Positions 22,527 to 34,609 of a DNA stretch of 64,000 bases are shown here, piece after piece; position 1 is the first letter of the stretch; every line of letters begins with the position of its first letter. The notes beneath the pieces were generated by a model. That model worked only from the letters and a program-made list of their open reading frames with translations. It was not told the origin of the DNA and made no database searches. This DNA is from Chrysoporthe austroafricana (lineage: Eukaryota > Ascomycota > Sordariomycetes > Diaporthales > Cryphonectriaceae). The stretch covers positions 3,658,001 through 3,722,000 of the forward strand of contig JYIP02000005.1 in NCBI GenBank assembly GCA_001051155.2. Direction: 5' to 3'. Both the position numbers and the translations under genes were made by a program.

Positions 22527-25500
22527 TCAGTCCTCATCAAGGTCCCGCAGCTCCTCTATTTCCACGAACCCAGCGCCCTGGACACCCTCGACACGACCAT
22601 CCCCCATGACCACGAGCATGTCCCTGCCCTCACGCATGCGACCGGCCAGCATGCTCGGCCTGTGCGTCACCATGATGACGGTGTGGCCCTGGGACGCGAA
22701 CTCGCCCTCGATCACATCGTACACGATGCCCTCGGTGGCAGGGTCCAGCGAGGCCGTGGCCTCGTCGAGCAACAGCGGCGGCCTCGGCGCGGACGCGGTG
22801 CCGGCGGCCGCGCACAGGGCCCGCCTCTTGACGATGGCGCGCGCGAGGGCCAGGAGCTGCGTCTGGCCGGCCGACAGCACGGGCAGCGCGGACAGCTTCG
22901 TGTCGAGGAGGTCGTGCTGGTCGTGGTCCGGGCTCTGGCTGGATAGGTGGTCCCACAGCCGCACCGCTGATAGCGAGGCAGCTATCATTGCGCCCGGGAC
23001 CGTCCCGGTCTCGTCTAGATTGAGCCGGAGTGTGGTGTGCGGCATCAAGAAGGGATCTTGCGGTATAGAGATGAAGCAGCGCTGCCTGACTAGTGACCGG
23101 GGCACCTTGGATATGTCGACCCCATCCACAATGATGGTTCCGGTATACTCGACGAGGTGTAAGAGAGTAAGGATCATAGTGCTTTTGCCGCTGAGGTTTC
23201 AAGAAAATAAGAAAATGCACAATACAAAACAGTAGCATCATGGCGGGGTGCTTACCTGCCAGTGCGGCCACAGATGGCCACTTTAGACCCAGGCGCGATT
23301 TCTAGAGAAACCTCGTCGAGAGCCTTGTGCGTCGCACTAGATGATTGAAGTCAGCTATTGCACTAATGATGCCATGTCCAACAATTTAAGCTCACTCGTA
23401 AGATGCAGTGACTCCCTGCAGCTGGATGCTGCCGGAGGAGAGCCATTCCGGACCAGGAATCACTTGCTCGCCCGGCTTGGCCTCCACGGGCGTGCTCTCT
23501 TTCATGCCCTTCAGCCGAGCGATCCCTCCGAGCGATATCTCGACGGATGTGAAGGACTCTACGAGACGGAGCAAGGTAGTATTCGCCACGAGAACTACGT
23601 TTAGAGCCACGCCGATGGACGCGCCGTCCATGCTCCCCTTGAGATTGATGGCGAGGGCCATGGTGGTGATCGCTATCCCGGCAATCATTAGGTCGAGGAC
23701 GAGGTTGAGCCACCGCTGGAGACACAGGACAATGTAGAATGCACGCTGTGAGTCATCCAGGACGTGGAGGTTGCGCTGCTCTGCCAGGCGCTGCCACCCG
23801 AAGGCTCGGAGGGTAGTAACGCCCTCGACCTGGGCATTATCAGCATATGACAGCAGCGTGGGTCATGTGCACGGCGCTGGAAGTAGGGATCTCACTGTCT
23901 CTAGAAAGGACGAGAATACCGCAGAGCGAGACTCGAGGTTGAGCAGTCGCAATTGCCGAGACGTCATCAGATAGAGCCGCTGTACGACGTACACAACCAG
24001 AAGACAGAGCGGCAGGGCAAGCAGCATCAGCCTCTGAACAGTGAGAAGCAAAACCATCTGGACGAGGAGCTTAAATATCTCTGGGAATCTGTCAGATGAA
24101 TTTGAACGATGTAGTGATCCACATTCCTACACTCCAACTTACGAACGCTCAAAGCTGAAGCAGCGGAGGGCAGGTCGTTGTCGACTAGCTGGATATCTTG
24201 ACTGAATCTGAGCTAACTTTCAGCACAAACCCTCGAAAAATAATGAAATTCCTCCTACCGGTTCAAAATGGTTCCGCTCTCAGTGTGAGAAAAGTACCAT
24301 AGCGGTGCGTTGATGACCGTTTCCAGCAGGACTTCGTGGAGACTCAGACCCGACTTTACGGCCACAAGCAAGATTGTTGACCTGCATGATAATTATCAGA
24401 ACATTATGGTCCCGAAAATATTCACAGCGAAGCGTTGATACATGGAAACCTACCACATTATACCGTTCGTAGAGATCCATGCCATCAAAGTCAATATTAA
24501 ATATCCAAAGATATAGAAGGGCGACGCCGATGGACGCGCTTCGGTCCACCATTTCAGCCAGTAACTGGGAAAGGTAACAAAGAACGAGTATGATATCGTG
24601 CATGCGATCATAAACAAGAAATTGACCGCGCCGGTATGGCTTATATAAAAACCTGGTTATTTGCCTCAGTCAGTGATTCAAAGAATGGGATGCCGACGGC
24701 CAATGTCCACAGCAGCCCCTCCCTCTCCAAACAGAAGATCCGAATAGGAGGGCCACTGCTTACCATAGAGAGAGAGATCACCAGCTTTCCTCTTGATGTC
24801 AATAGCTATGTCGTGCGCAGCACGCTTTTGGCCCTGCAACTTTGTGAGACCCAGAGAGACGCCTGCCGGCTCTGGTGCCTCCGTCGAATTGCTCGTGACC
24901 TTCCGAGCAAGAGCGAAGTCGTATTTGACTTGGGATTGCAACTGTGCCCATGGCCCTTGGGTAACAATCTTGGCACTATCCATGAGGAGTACATGATCGG
25001 CCAAGTTAAAGTATTGAGCTGTTCAGAGACGTCAGCCGACGTGTCGCGATGGGGCCAGTGGAAAGCATGCAAAGTACGTAATCGAACAGTGTGACTGACC
25101 GCTATTGCTTATCCAAAGAACCGTCGTACCGTCCCTCCTCAAGATGCCCTGTGGACCCAGGAGGTTCTCAATGACTTGCATCTCGGTCTTGCCGTCCAGC
25201 GCGCTGAACGGATCATCCAGGATCACCATACTACATCGAGCATATACAAGTCTCGCGAGGGCCTTGATACGTCGGCTCGTTAATCACCGTCGGGATCGCG
25301 TCACAAAGACTAAACGCAGAACAGAGATGACCCAGGCCGCACTCACAAGGCGCTGCTTCTGCCCACCAGAAAGATTCATACCGCGACTGCCGATGCCTGT
25401 GCTGTCGCCATGCGGAAGCGCCCGAATGTCATAGTCCAGGCAGCACGCGCTGAGGGCCTCTGTATAGCGGACAGTGTCGATGTGACCGACCGGCCCGCAG

Positions 25501-27850
25501 ACCGCTTGCTGGACGGTCCCATCCGGAAGCCATGCAGACTGCGAGCAGAGCCCGATATTGTGGGTGGACATCTGGATCGTGCCTCCGGATAGTAGCAGCT
25601 CGCCTAGGATTGCCCTGGCCAGCACCGATTTGCCGCTACCTACGGGCCCGGAGCACACGACCAACTGGCCGCGCTGAACCTCGAGATCGATGTCCTGAAG
25701 AATCGGGCGCTCCCCTCGCTTGATTCCGACGGTAGCACCTCGGAGCCTCATCGCCAGCCCCGCGCCACCGGACAAGCTGGTGGTCGGCTCGAGGCTTGTC
25801 CGCGGGTCGTACCTGGTCGACTCGACGAGGTAGCTCTGGATGCGTTCGAAGCTCGCGAGGCAGGTGATGGCTCGTGGGACGATAGTCATGACCATATTGG
25901 CCGGATGTGTCACCATGGTCAGGATTGCAATAGTCGTGAATGCTGTCTCGGCGTCAAGCGCACTTGTATAGTGAACCTTTGCGAGCAGGGCGTAGAGAAT
26001 TATAGTAATGGCCGGCGTGAAGATTCCCAGCGCGTTTGCTGCAATATATTGTGTTAAGGTTCAGCTTCCTGTGTAGGCGTATGAAATTCTGAAAACCCGA
26101 AGACGATGGGCGGTGTTATAAGGGATCACTAACCGCTCGCATTGTACCAGACCATCATCCACCGAATCTTCTTGGCCCGATCCATCTCAAAAAGCCTAGA
26201 ACTCCGAACTAAGCCAGCCACAGCCTCAGAAACTCCAAGTATCTTGATCGATTTCATAAACGAGAGCATTGTCGCCGTTGTAGCAATGCGGTCCTGGGTG
26301 GCCGAAGTCCAATTCTTCTGCCGGGACTTGAGGTTTTGAGCAACGTACCTGCTCACACGCGAGCAGACTATCTCGGCGTCAGATACCATCAAGAGGATTT
26401 GGCGGGCACAGCCTTACAGAAAATCAAGATCAGAGGCACGACCCAGAGCCAGCTGACCTCGCGGTAGAGCATCGCCATGCCCACCAGGACTTCCAGCACG
26501 TGCCCCCACAGCTCGTGAAACATCTCGGCAGTGCCGCCGAGGCTGTCCACGTCGGTGCTCATGAGCGTCACAGCCCTGCCGGTATCGTACGCATCGCTGG
26601 AGGCGCCCAGCAGCGTCGCGTAGATGAGGCTGACCAGGGCGCCCCGCGTCATCACCTTGAGCCTCGCCAGAGCGCGCTGGTACATGGCGGTAGAGAACTC
26701 AAAACAGCCGGGGTCAGTCAGGGGGATGCATGCTGCTGGGCCACATGGGGTTCGTGCACTCACTGCTAGGCCGGTGTAGACACAGAACGCCGCCACCAAG
26801 AGCCAATACCCCTGGACTCTGCCGTCATCTTCCTCGTCGTGCGGCTGCGACACGAAGCGTATCGTCTGCTGGATCAGCACAGGCTGAGCATACCGGAAGA
26901 TAACGAGGAAAATACGGGGCACGACAGCTGCCCTGAACGGCCGCATGAGGCAGCGCACCAGGACCAAGGGCAGTGTCGTTCTCCGCTCCGGTCTCTCTGG
27001 GCGACGTCAGTCAAAGTATCACAGCGCATTTCCAAATGTTCCCATTGGCGCAGATCTCATCTCGAGACATACTTCTCTGGTCCCACGCGCGCAACACCGC
27101 TTGTCGGAGCCTCTCGGAGGAGAACTCCTGCCCGATCCGGGGGAGGTCCTCATTCTGCAGGATGTGCCCAGATCCTCGCGCAAGAATCGGATTAACCCAC
27201 CAGAACGAAACGCGTTGGACAAGGCCCGCTGTATCCTCTGGAGATAGGTGTTTGTATCGCGCATGTAGGCTTGCCTCTTTGCTGCGGCCCTCCAGGATGA
27301 GCAGTGCGGATTTCAGCAGAACCTGAACCCAGAAGAGCACCGCGGACAGAGCGGTCGCCGGGGCGTTCCAGAGGCGCGAGCCCGGGAAGAAATTCCAGAG
27401 GATCTCACAGCCGGTGCTTGCAAGCAGGTAGAGTAGGACCAGGCCCGAAGGCGCCACGGACCTCGAGTGCGCCACAGAGGTGAGCCAGCACAGCGCGGTG
27501 GCGGCGACGAACGAGAGCCACAAGGCGGCGGGCGGGGCCCCTTCCTCGGCGACCGCTTGCACCCCCTGGGTGATGCTGACCAAGATCACGACCGGCAGCA
27601 GCGCCGCGAGAGCCTAGATCGGGGGCACGCCCGTGTGAGTCCTGCTGAGCTTGTCCGCGTGCCCGGGCATGCGCCCTGAACTTACGAGTTTGGCGCGCCC
27701 GTGCCAGCTGGGATGGACCTTGGGCCGAGATCTGTACAGCTTGCACAGCTGTGAGGGGAGAGCAGCGAGGAAGACGAGCGAGATCACGACCGAAGCGGAG
27801 GAGAACCCAGCGGGCGCTGAAACAGCGATCTCTTCCAAACTGATAGCCAT
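22527..27850 (-). CDS. ABCC (MRP-type) multidrug/conjugate transporter
   Basis: Fifteen exons in minus order: 27850..27686, 27613..27073, 26996..26764, 26697..26418, 26367..26134, 26038..25347, 25262..25100, 25018..24764, 24652..24454, 24381..24259, 24208..24144, 24080..23896, 23829..23396, 23336..23256, 23190..22527. All junctions are in phase, giving 1,437 residues, a normal ABCC length. Order: a hydrophobic TMD0, TMD1, NBD1, TMD2, NBD2. NBD1 has Walker A GPVGSGKS, signature LSGGQKQR and Walker B MVILDDPFSALD. NBD2 has Walker A GRTGSGKS (created by splicing), a variant signature LSAGQTQ, Walker B LLLDEATASLD and an H-loop MVTHRP. The TMD2 start (GFYISHTGAVNFLF) and the motif FLETVEGVTTLRAFGW are typical of the family. 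Such pumps export conjugates, drugs or the cell's own metabolites at the plasma or vacuolar membrane; the substrate is unknown. Confidence 0.92.
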
Positions 27851-28800
27851 GGCGAGCGGCAGACTCGAGACAGTGGCGGAGAGCGCGGCGGAGCAGGACC
27901 GTCCTCGCCCTCATAACCTGGAACAAGCTGTGCCCACCGCAGTCCGCGAGGGGAAAATGGCATCTGTCACCAGAGCGTGCCTCCGACATCGAAGAGATAT
28001 CACGTGCGCCCGTTGTGGTACGTAAACACGGGGTGGGCTGCATGCAGCAACCCCGGCGCACGCATACATTAGCTGCGGCGCAGCCAGAAGGACCTCGTGG
28101 GGACAGGATGCTAATAGGAGCATGCCTCCGGACCCTACATACCATACATACCAATAGCTGGGTGGTCAGGCATGATTCCTCACTGCTAGCACGAACCCAG
28201 CAGGCCGCTCTGAGATCCTTGACCAAGACATGCCAATACTCAGACGGCGACGGTAGCGGCCGCTCACGGCAGTTCCCGCCCGCGACCTACCCCTACACGC
28301 GCCCTACAGCAGGGTGAGGCCCAATCTCACATTTAAAAAGCCTACAGGGGGGGGGCCATAGACTATTCGGCTGGGACATATACTCTGTTCCGTCTGCATA
28401 GAACAGTGGACTTAGGTATGCCACCCTTCCCGTTGGCCATATAGATGAGATGAAAGTAGCCCACCCCCGGGCTGAGATTGAGTGACAAACAGAGCCCTCT
28501 CGGGTTCCGCCTTCTGTAAAAGTTTATATTATGAATGATTGTGAAACGGGGTATAGATGAAATTAAGGTCCTCCCAATATAATCAGCTCCTCATTAACTC
28601 TCGTAACTCGGTTCCCTCCACGCCTGGTAGGCCGTATCCAAACAGACAGCCGACCCATGAAACGTAATGTGGCCGCTCTTTGTGCGGAACATACCAACTC
28701 CCACCGGCAAGAGACAGCTGCGTCACAGCGCCCGCGCCCCTCTTTTTCCTCTTCTGGTCGCTCCTTTTTTCGTTTAGTGGTGGTGGCCGCCGCCGCCGCC
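27851..28800. other. Intergenic region between two transporter genes
   Basis: Promoter of the ABCC gene plus the 3' region of the siderophore transporter. A G9 run lies near 28349. No supported gene. Confidence 0.6.
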
Positions 28801-30624
28801 TCAGATCAGAACGCCCTTGTTCTGCTTGCGGTCGACGCTGTAGTTCTTCCAGACGGCGATGGCGGGGATGCCGAGGACCAGCACGGCGGTGCAGGCGATG
28901 CAGGCCTGCTTCTCGTAGTAGCCCCAGGCGGCGTTGATGGCGTTGCGGACGTCGGAGCCGACCGGGTACTCCTTCTGCAGCGTGTACCCGCCGTTCCAGA
29001 TGATGGTGGCGTTGGCCTTGTACTCGTCCGGGAGGTAGCGCTCCAGCGCCTGGGGGTAGGTGCCGTCGAAGATGGCGCCGGTGACGGCGTAGCCGATGGC
29101 GCCGCCGATGCTGGCGGCCAGGCTGACCAGGGACAGCATCATGGGCACGCCGTCGCGGTCCGCGGCCGCCATGACGGCCATGTCCTCGCTGATGACGAGG
29201 GTGCCGCCGGCGAAGGCGATGAAGATCTGGCTCATGATCAGGTAGCCGATGCCCTGGTCGGCGCTGCGGAAGTGGATCATGAGGCCGGCGCCCAGGAACA
29301 TGAGGGGGAGGCCGAAGAACAGGGCCGTGTACTTGAAGTGCTTGGTGTAGCGGACCCAGAGGCCGAACAGGACGCCCCAGAACGTCGAGCCGACGTTGTA
29401 GATCTGCCCCATGTAGCCGGCCATAGACACGTCCAGGTCGTAGACCACCATGACGAAGCTCTGGTACCACATGTCCCAGCAGTAGAAGGAGAAGTACAGG
29501 ACAGCGGCCAGGGAGCACGCGCCGGTCACGGTGCGGCTCTTGAAGAGCTGCCACCGAACAAAGTGCGTCTTGGCAAAGTACCGTTCCCAGACGTAGAAAA
29601 CAGGGAATAGTAGGATACCGATGACGACCATGGCAATGAACTCGGCGGACTGGTAGGCGGCCCGGTTGGAGCTCGCCAGGTTGAACGGCAGCAGGAATAG
29701 GAGGAACGCGGCCATCAGGAGCACGCACCCGACCGTGTCGAAGTCGTGGAAGTAGTGGACAAAGGACTGCACCGCCGTGCGGCCGCTGGGCTCACGCCTG
29801 TAGAGGCCCATCTTCTCGGCCTTGAGCGTGTAGAACTTGAAGACGGCGGCGAGCGGGGTGAAGACGAAGAACATGATGATGCAGAAGGAGCCGTAGCCCC
29901 AGCGCCAGGTCGAGTGGTCGAGGTAGCTCTGGGCGGCGAGGGGCGCGGTGAAGGCGGTGCAGATGAAGGGGGTGCCGACAAAGGCGAAGGCGAAGGCGCG
30001 GTTGCGGAGGCCGGAGGTGTCGGCGACGAAGACGTCCATGATGAGGTAGAGCGCGTCGTAGCCGATCCAGTACAGGGCGTAGCCGGCGGCGTACGAGCTC
30101 GGGCCGGTGCACGAGGCGAGGATGATCATGCCGAGCTCGTAGACGCCGACGAAGAACAGGAAGGCCTCGGCGCGGCCCCAGAGGTTGAGCAGCTTCGCGA
30201 TGGGCAGCTTGATGATGCCGCCGATGATGGAGGACACGATGGCAGCGGTGGTGAGCTGGGGCGACGACTCGAAGTCGGCGTAGGCCCTGAAGTTGAAGTT
30301 GGTGGTCATGCCCTGCTGGAGGGCCAGCATGAAGAAGCAGAGCCAGATCCAGGCGTAGGTGCAGTAGACGGCCCATTTCGGCCAGACCATGGCGGCGGCC
30401 TCGGCCTTCTGCACGCCGATCGAGGCATTGGCGGTGACCTGCTCGGGGTGGGCCTGGACTTCCTTCTCGTCCAGCTGCTCCAGGCTGACCCTCGAGGAGT
30501 CGGACCCGGAGGCGGGCTGTTCGACGTCGCTCCTGACCTGGGGCGAGGTCTTTTCCTCCTGCGAGTCGGACCTCTGGAAGGTCTCCGACTCCTGGGGAGG
30601 CTTGGGCCGGCTTAAGAAACCCAT
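28801..30624 (-). CDS. Siderophore-iron transporter, MFS (SIT) family
   Basis: Single exon, 607 residues. A ~75-residue hydrophilic, acidic N-terminus with Ser/Glu-rich stretches precedes about 14 hydrophobic segments, the count expected for the siderophore-iron transporter branch of the major facilitator superfamily (MirB, Sit1). Typical signatures are present: [19 protein letters not shown] in the first membrane segment, [22 protein letters not shown], and the C-terminal [21 protein letters not shown]. Family members import ferric siderophore chelates by proton symport. Two GATA sites matching the SreA iron-repressor consensus lie 0.67-0.73 kb upstream of the start, which supports iron regulation. 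The siderophore itself cannot be told from sequence. Confidence 0.88.
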   Translation of the reverse strand: MGFLSRPKPPQESETFQRSDSQEEKTSPQVRSDVEQPASGSDSSRVSLEQLDEKEVQAHPEQVTANASIGVQKAEAAAMVWPKWAVYCTYAWIWLCFFMLALQQGMTTNFNFRAYADFESSPQLTTAAIVSSIIGGIIKLPIAKLLNLWGRAEAFLFFVGVYELGMIILASCTGPSSYAAGYALYWIGYDALYLIMDVFVADTSGLRNRAFAFAFVGTPFICTAFTAPLAAQSYLDHSTWRWGYGSFCIIMFFVFTPLAAVFKFYTLKAEKMGLYRREPSGRTAVQSFVHYFHDFDTVGCVLLMAAFLLFLLPFNLASSNRAAYQSAEFIAMVVIGILLFPVFYVWERYFAKTHFVRWQLFKSRTVTGACSLAAVLYFSFYCWDMWYQSFVMVVYDLDVSMAGYMGQIYNVGSTFWGVLFGLWVRYTKHFKYTALFFGLPLMFLGAGLMIHFRSADQGIGYLIMSQIFIAFAGGTLVISEDMAVMAAADRDGVPMMLSLVSLAASIGGAIGYAVTGAIFDGTYPQALERYLPDEYKANATIIWNGGYTLQKEYPVGSDVRNAINAAWGYYEKQACIACTAVLVLGIPAIAVWKNYSVDRKQNKGVLI

Positions 30625-31292
30625 CTCTGCGGCCTGTTGTCTGTTCTATTTGAGCCGTGTCAGGGAACTGCATGGTTGTGAATACGGCGGGGCAGCAAAC
30701 TGCTGCCACCCTTGAGAGCACCAAGTGAGGGGTGTGTGGGCATACTGTACCTGTCTATACCAGCCTCACTGGTCGCAGTGTCACCGCTTGCTGGCCGTCG
30801 ACGCTCTGGCGGGTGAGGAGTTGAGGAGAGGAGCAGGACAGACGGGCAGTGATGGACGATGGAGCGAGAAGGCGCCTTAAGAAGGACCGACGAGAGCTGA
30901 AGCTGCAGGGCCAGCTGCTCGCCGACTAGAGCAGACGTCTGGTCTCACGCCGGCGCCCGCCGTCCACAGTAGGCCTGCAGCGGCCAGGTAGGGGCCTGCG
31001 ACCCGTGATCCCGGCCTGACTGACTAGTAGGCACCGCTGGGTAACACCGCAGCGACCGCCTGCGCCGAGAGCCTGCAGAACAGGCGCCTGCACGATGCCC
31101 CGCCGGCCCCACGAGCCCTTTGCCATCTCCCACGTCGCTGGGCTCTGGCGGGCTCTGATGGGCTCGCCAGTCGTGCTTGGCACCAGGGCGGCACTTACTC
31201 GGTCGGCAGGGTCCCCCCAGCCTCCGAGCCTCCCTAGTCAGTGCCTCGTCTGCTGCCGAATGAGACGGCGACCTGGCACCTGCGCTAAGAGC

Positions 31293-31301
31293 CTATCAGA
31301 T
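31293..31301 (-). promoter_or_regulatory. Near-consensus SreA GATA site
   Basis: Read on the minus strand this is ATCTGATAG, 8 of 9 bases of the SreA/SRE consensus ATCWGATAA. It lies about 0.67 kb upstream of the siderophore transporter start and 43 bp from a perfect site. Confidence 0.5.
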
Positions 31302-31344
31302 CCCAAGGGCGGCCCTGGTTGGCTGAGATAGACCCGCTGGCAGG

Positions 31345-31353
31345 ATCTGATAA
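31345..31353 (+). promoter_or_regulatory. Consensus SreA (iron-responsive GATA factor) site
   Basis: ATCTGATAA, a perfect match to ATCWGATAA, about 0.72 kb upstream of the siderophore transporter gene. SreA-type repressors bind this extended GATA site and shut down iron-uptake genes when iron is plentiful. Confidence 0.6.
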
Positions 31354-33289
31354 GCTCAGGGTGGGGGTATGGACCCCGGCACACCAGGCACGCGGGGCTG
31401 CGGTCCCCACCCTGTCATGCCAGTAAGTATAGATTCTACCCGCCAGCCCGTCTGCTCGCCATCGCGGCATCACGCATCGCGCATCGCGCATCGGAGCTAG
31501 GCTCGATCTGCCGCGTCCCGCACAATCTTATTGTTCGACGAGGCGAGACGTGCGTCTTCTCGTCTGCGCACATGGCCGGCGCGCCGTCGCCGGCCACCGT
31601 GGAGCGCGATCAGCTCGTAGCCCGCCGGCCGGCCCTGCGTAGTCCACACGCTACCTCATAATCGCCGCTTCCAGGCACGCGAGCTAAATGCTGCTGTCAT
31701 GATACCACGCCAAGTAGCGAATTCTAGGCTCTTACCCTATCGACAACTCAATTTTGCCCCGAAAAGCACACCCCACACGCCCTCTTTGGGACGGCGTGGG
31801 CCCGGAGACGGCCTCATCTGCCTCGGTGTGGACCGCGCCGGGCAGGGGTCACTTCGCCAGCTCCACCGACAAGATCCCAAAGGAATGGAAAGTTATACGC
31901 CAGTGCAAGAAATTTCAGGCCCTTTGCAGTATCCAGTAAGGCGTACACAGAAAGAAGGCCTCCTCACGCCACTCCGATCCAGCGTGACATCAATACCCAT
32001 AGTAAAACTTGGCGAGACCCTCGACGCCGATCACAGCCGCGGTCGACAAGGAGTGTCGGCAGCACGTCGACGAGCTTCTGTTTTTGGTAACCACACACGA
32101 GACAGCTAGGAGTCGGCAGGCTGCCTCGCCATGCGTACGAGCGCATCCTGAAGCTGTACCGCACTAGCGATCTCCGGCGGCGCCCCCCCCCCCAAGCAGG
32201 CCCCCCGCAAGTTTCCATCACCAGGCTGCCCGGCGGCCCAGCCGGCGCTTCATCCCAGCGCGAGGGCCCTCTCGCGATGGGAGTCCGCCTTCCCGTGGAC
32301 GTTCTCGCCCGGCCTGGAGCGCCTTGGGCGGCAGCCGCCACGATGTGGATACACCATCCTCTCGGCCGGGCCGACTTCGAGTGTGAGGCTGGAACGGTCT
32401 CCATGATGGACGTCGACGGCTGGACCCGACGCCCTGGGAGAGCTGCGATCGGTTTTTGGCGGGGCGATCTGCCATCAGCTGCCGCAGCCTATGTACATAC
32501 TATGTAGCAAGACGGTTACCACCACGCAGGAGTCGTCCATGCAGGGATACTATACCCCCGAGCACCGGAGGTCTGCTCAGGGTCCTTTGGTAATTCGACT
32601 CCTTCGCGAGTCCACACCAAGCCACCCGCAGGCGATCTTGAAAGGGCAGTGGTGTGGATAGTTAGCTGACCAGGTATTATCAAAACGCCAAGACGGCAGC
32701 GGCCCTCGATAAATCTGCTGGGCCAGGATCATTCAGGTGCTCTTCACATCAGCAGCTGGCACTATAGTACCCGTAAAACAGGTCGACGCGCGCCGACCCA
32801 CGCCCGGGATGCAGCGAGGCCGAGTCACGAAAATAGGTACTGTAAAGCCTAACATCAATCATCACCGCCGTCAACCACATTACAAGATGCTTCCATTTTT
32901 TGCTATTTTGTTATTCATTTCTCTCAATTATGCACTCCATGTAGACCAGAACGGCCTCCCCTCGCTTAGTGAGAAATGACTGCTGCCCTGACAATATCCG
33001 TTTCACATACTTGAAGTGCTGAGAATACAGTTCTAAGTGTTGTGATCACGAGACAACTAGGCGATTAATGTCTACGGATTCATTACTGCCGCAACTTGTC
33101 TGCGGACTCTCTACTCTGGGTCGGCAGGCCAGTCGGTTGCCCTTTCCAGCTGCCTTCGCTCGGTCGTTCATTGGTCTGGTGCTGCCCCGATCGCTCTCGG
33201 CAGCCAGCTCGTCTTGCGTTCTATGTGCTTCATTGATTCATGTCGGTGTGGTTTTCCCTTACATACATGTTCCGAAAGCAACCGTGTGC

Positions 33290-33530
33290 TGACACTCCCT
33301 TCTCTTGACAGCAGGCCATCTTTGCGTAGCATCGTGACGCGCGTGACAGAATCAAGAAAAATAAAAAGAATAAAAAAAAAATCTCGGTGATCCGACAACC
33401 TAATCGTCTGCATCGTCAGATGAACTTTTTTTTCATTTGTGTCTGGCCAGGACAGAAAGAAGGGTACGCGCCGTCCTCGGCGCGCCGCCGGGGAGAGGGA
33501 GGGGGCGAGGAAGGGTTCGCAGAGTCCCGT
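33290..33530 (-). repeat. Dispersed repeat, copy B
   Basis: Inverted relative to copy A at 14.1 kb. The core at 33382..33416 matches copy A at 33 of 35 positions by eye, with looser similarity on both sides. It sits just downstream of the 2EXR gene, on the same strand. Boundaries are approximate. Confidence 0.7.
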
Positions 33531-33595
33531 GACCCGCTCAAGACAGTGCCTTGTATTGTCGTCCCTTGCCGTCCTCCATGGGCGGGCTTGATCAC

Positions 33596-34609
33596 CTATT
33601 CGAAATCCATCTTCTTGAATAGATGCTGGAACTTCGATCTGACGTGCAGCATCCGCAGGATCTCGACCGTTTGCGGCTCGTGGTCGCCGGTGTGGTCAGT
33701 CTGGCTGGAGGACGCGGTGGCTTCCGCATGAGCCTCCTCTTTAAGGAGTAGCTCCAAGACGGTGGCGAGTCTGGACAGTGGGGCTCGACTCGACGCAAGC
33801 GAGGGATACACATCGCCGCGACGTTGAAACTTCTGTGGGATCCTGGGTGCTAGACCGCTTGAATAGCACTCGGACCATACCTCACGGAGGTTCTGCCGCT
33901 CATTCTCACTCTTCATATCCCAGTCTTTGAATTCGTTTCCACCAACGACCACAAACTGCTTCAGGCTGGTGAAGCTCTTGATGAATGCTCGATATTTGAG
34001 ATAAAGTTTCTCTTCCTTCGAATCCGAAAACTTAGCATCAAAAGACGACCCCTCATCCGGGAACCAAGAATCAGAGTTAGACAAACTCGCAAGCTCACCA
34101 TCCGTGATTTGCAGAGCGGCCCTCTGGACTAACTGATCCCAGCCCCCACGAAATGACAACTCGACCAATTTGGTGTCGTGGAGGAAGATTTTGAGTAGCT
34201 GAATGCTCCGGTTGATGTAGACAAGATCCCTTGAAGCGTCCAGTCGTATCTGTCCGCCGACGCGAAATTGCAGACAGTGAGGAAAGCGTATCTCCACCTC
34301 GTGTTTGGATTCTCGGCAGACAGCCATGAGCGTTCGAATAGCGTCGACGCGTCGCCCGAACCTGAAATCCCACCGAGCACGAGGTACGGCTTCTACATCA
34401 ACCGTTATATGGAGCGGGCCTCTATCTGCCCAGCAACCCTCAATGACGTAGGTGTTACAGTAGACCGGGCAGATCCCGCAGGGAGGCATGGCCTCCTGCC
34501 AGATCTTGAACCGCAGCTCGGGGACGAGCTGAGGAAATATGGGGAAGCAGTCCAGGCGAGCGGGAAGAATAATAGGGCCACTGCGTGTGGTGGCGTTGGG
34601 TCCGGACAT
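33596..34609 (-). CDS. 2EXR-domain protein
   Basis: Single exon, 337 residues. Near the N-terminus FPIFPQLVPELRFKIWQEAM matches the 2EXR domain, a motif of about 100 residues that is greatly expanded in Pezizomycotina and often paired with F-box-like architectures. The domain continues through RTLMAVCRESKHEVEIRFPH and VYINRSIQLLKIF. The C-terminal half has no recognised domain and is mostly polar and helical. Biochemical function of the family is unknown. The ATG at 34609 gives the natural start, with an extended leader upstream. It lies in the AT-rich accessory part of the window, where such expanded families are common. Confidence 0.82.
   Translation of the reverse strand: MSGPNATTRSGPIILPARLDCFPIFPQLVPELRFKIWQEAMPPCGICPVYCNTYVIEGCWADRGPLHITVDVEAVPRARWDFRFGRRVDAIRTLMAVCRESKHEVEIRFPHCLQFRVGGQIRLDASRDLVYINRSIQLLKIFLHDTKLVELSFRGGWDQLVQRAALQITDGELASLSNSDSWFPDEGSSFDAKFSDSKEEKLYLKYRAFIKSFTSLKQFVVVGGNEFKDWDMKSENERQNLREVWSECYSSGLAPRIPQKFQRRGDVYPSLASSRAPLSRLATVLELLLKEEAHAEATASSSQTDHTGDHEPQTVEILRMLHVRSKFQHLFKKMDFE

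Larger units (their letters stand above)
30625..33595. other. Promoter region and gene-free stretch
   Basis: About 3 kb. The left part is the promoter of the siderophore transporter and holds GATA sites near 31.3 kb. The remainder has only short, incoherent open frames. The right end contains copy B of a dispersed repeat. No supported gene. Confidence 0.55.

Noticed and set aside
27405..28226. 273-codon minus-strand frame overlapping the ABCC 5' end
   Set aside because: It is out of frame with ABCC exons 1-2, which have strong splice and homology support.
32887..32979. 30-aa frame starting MLPFFAILLFISLNYA, signal-peptide-like
   Set aside because: Only a hydrophobic start in AT-rich DNA; no downstream exon or conserved mature peptide visible.
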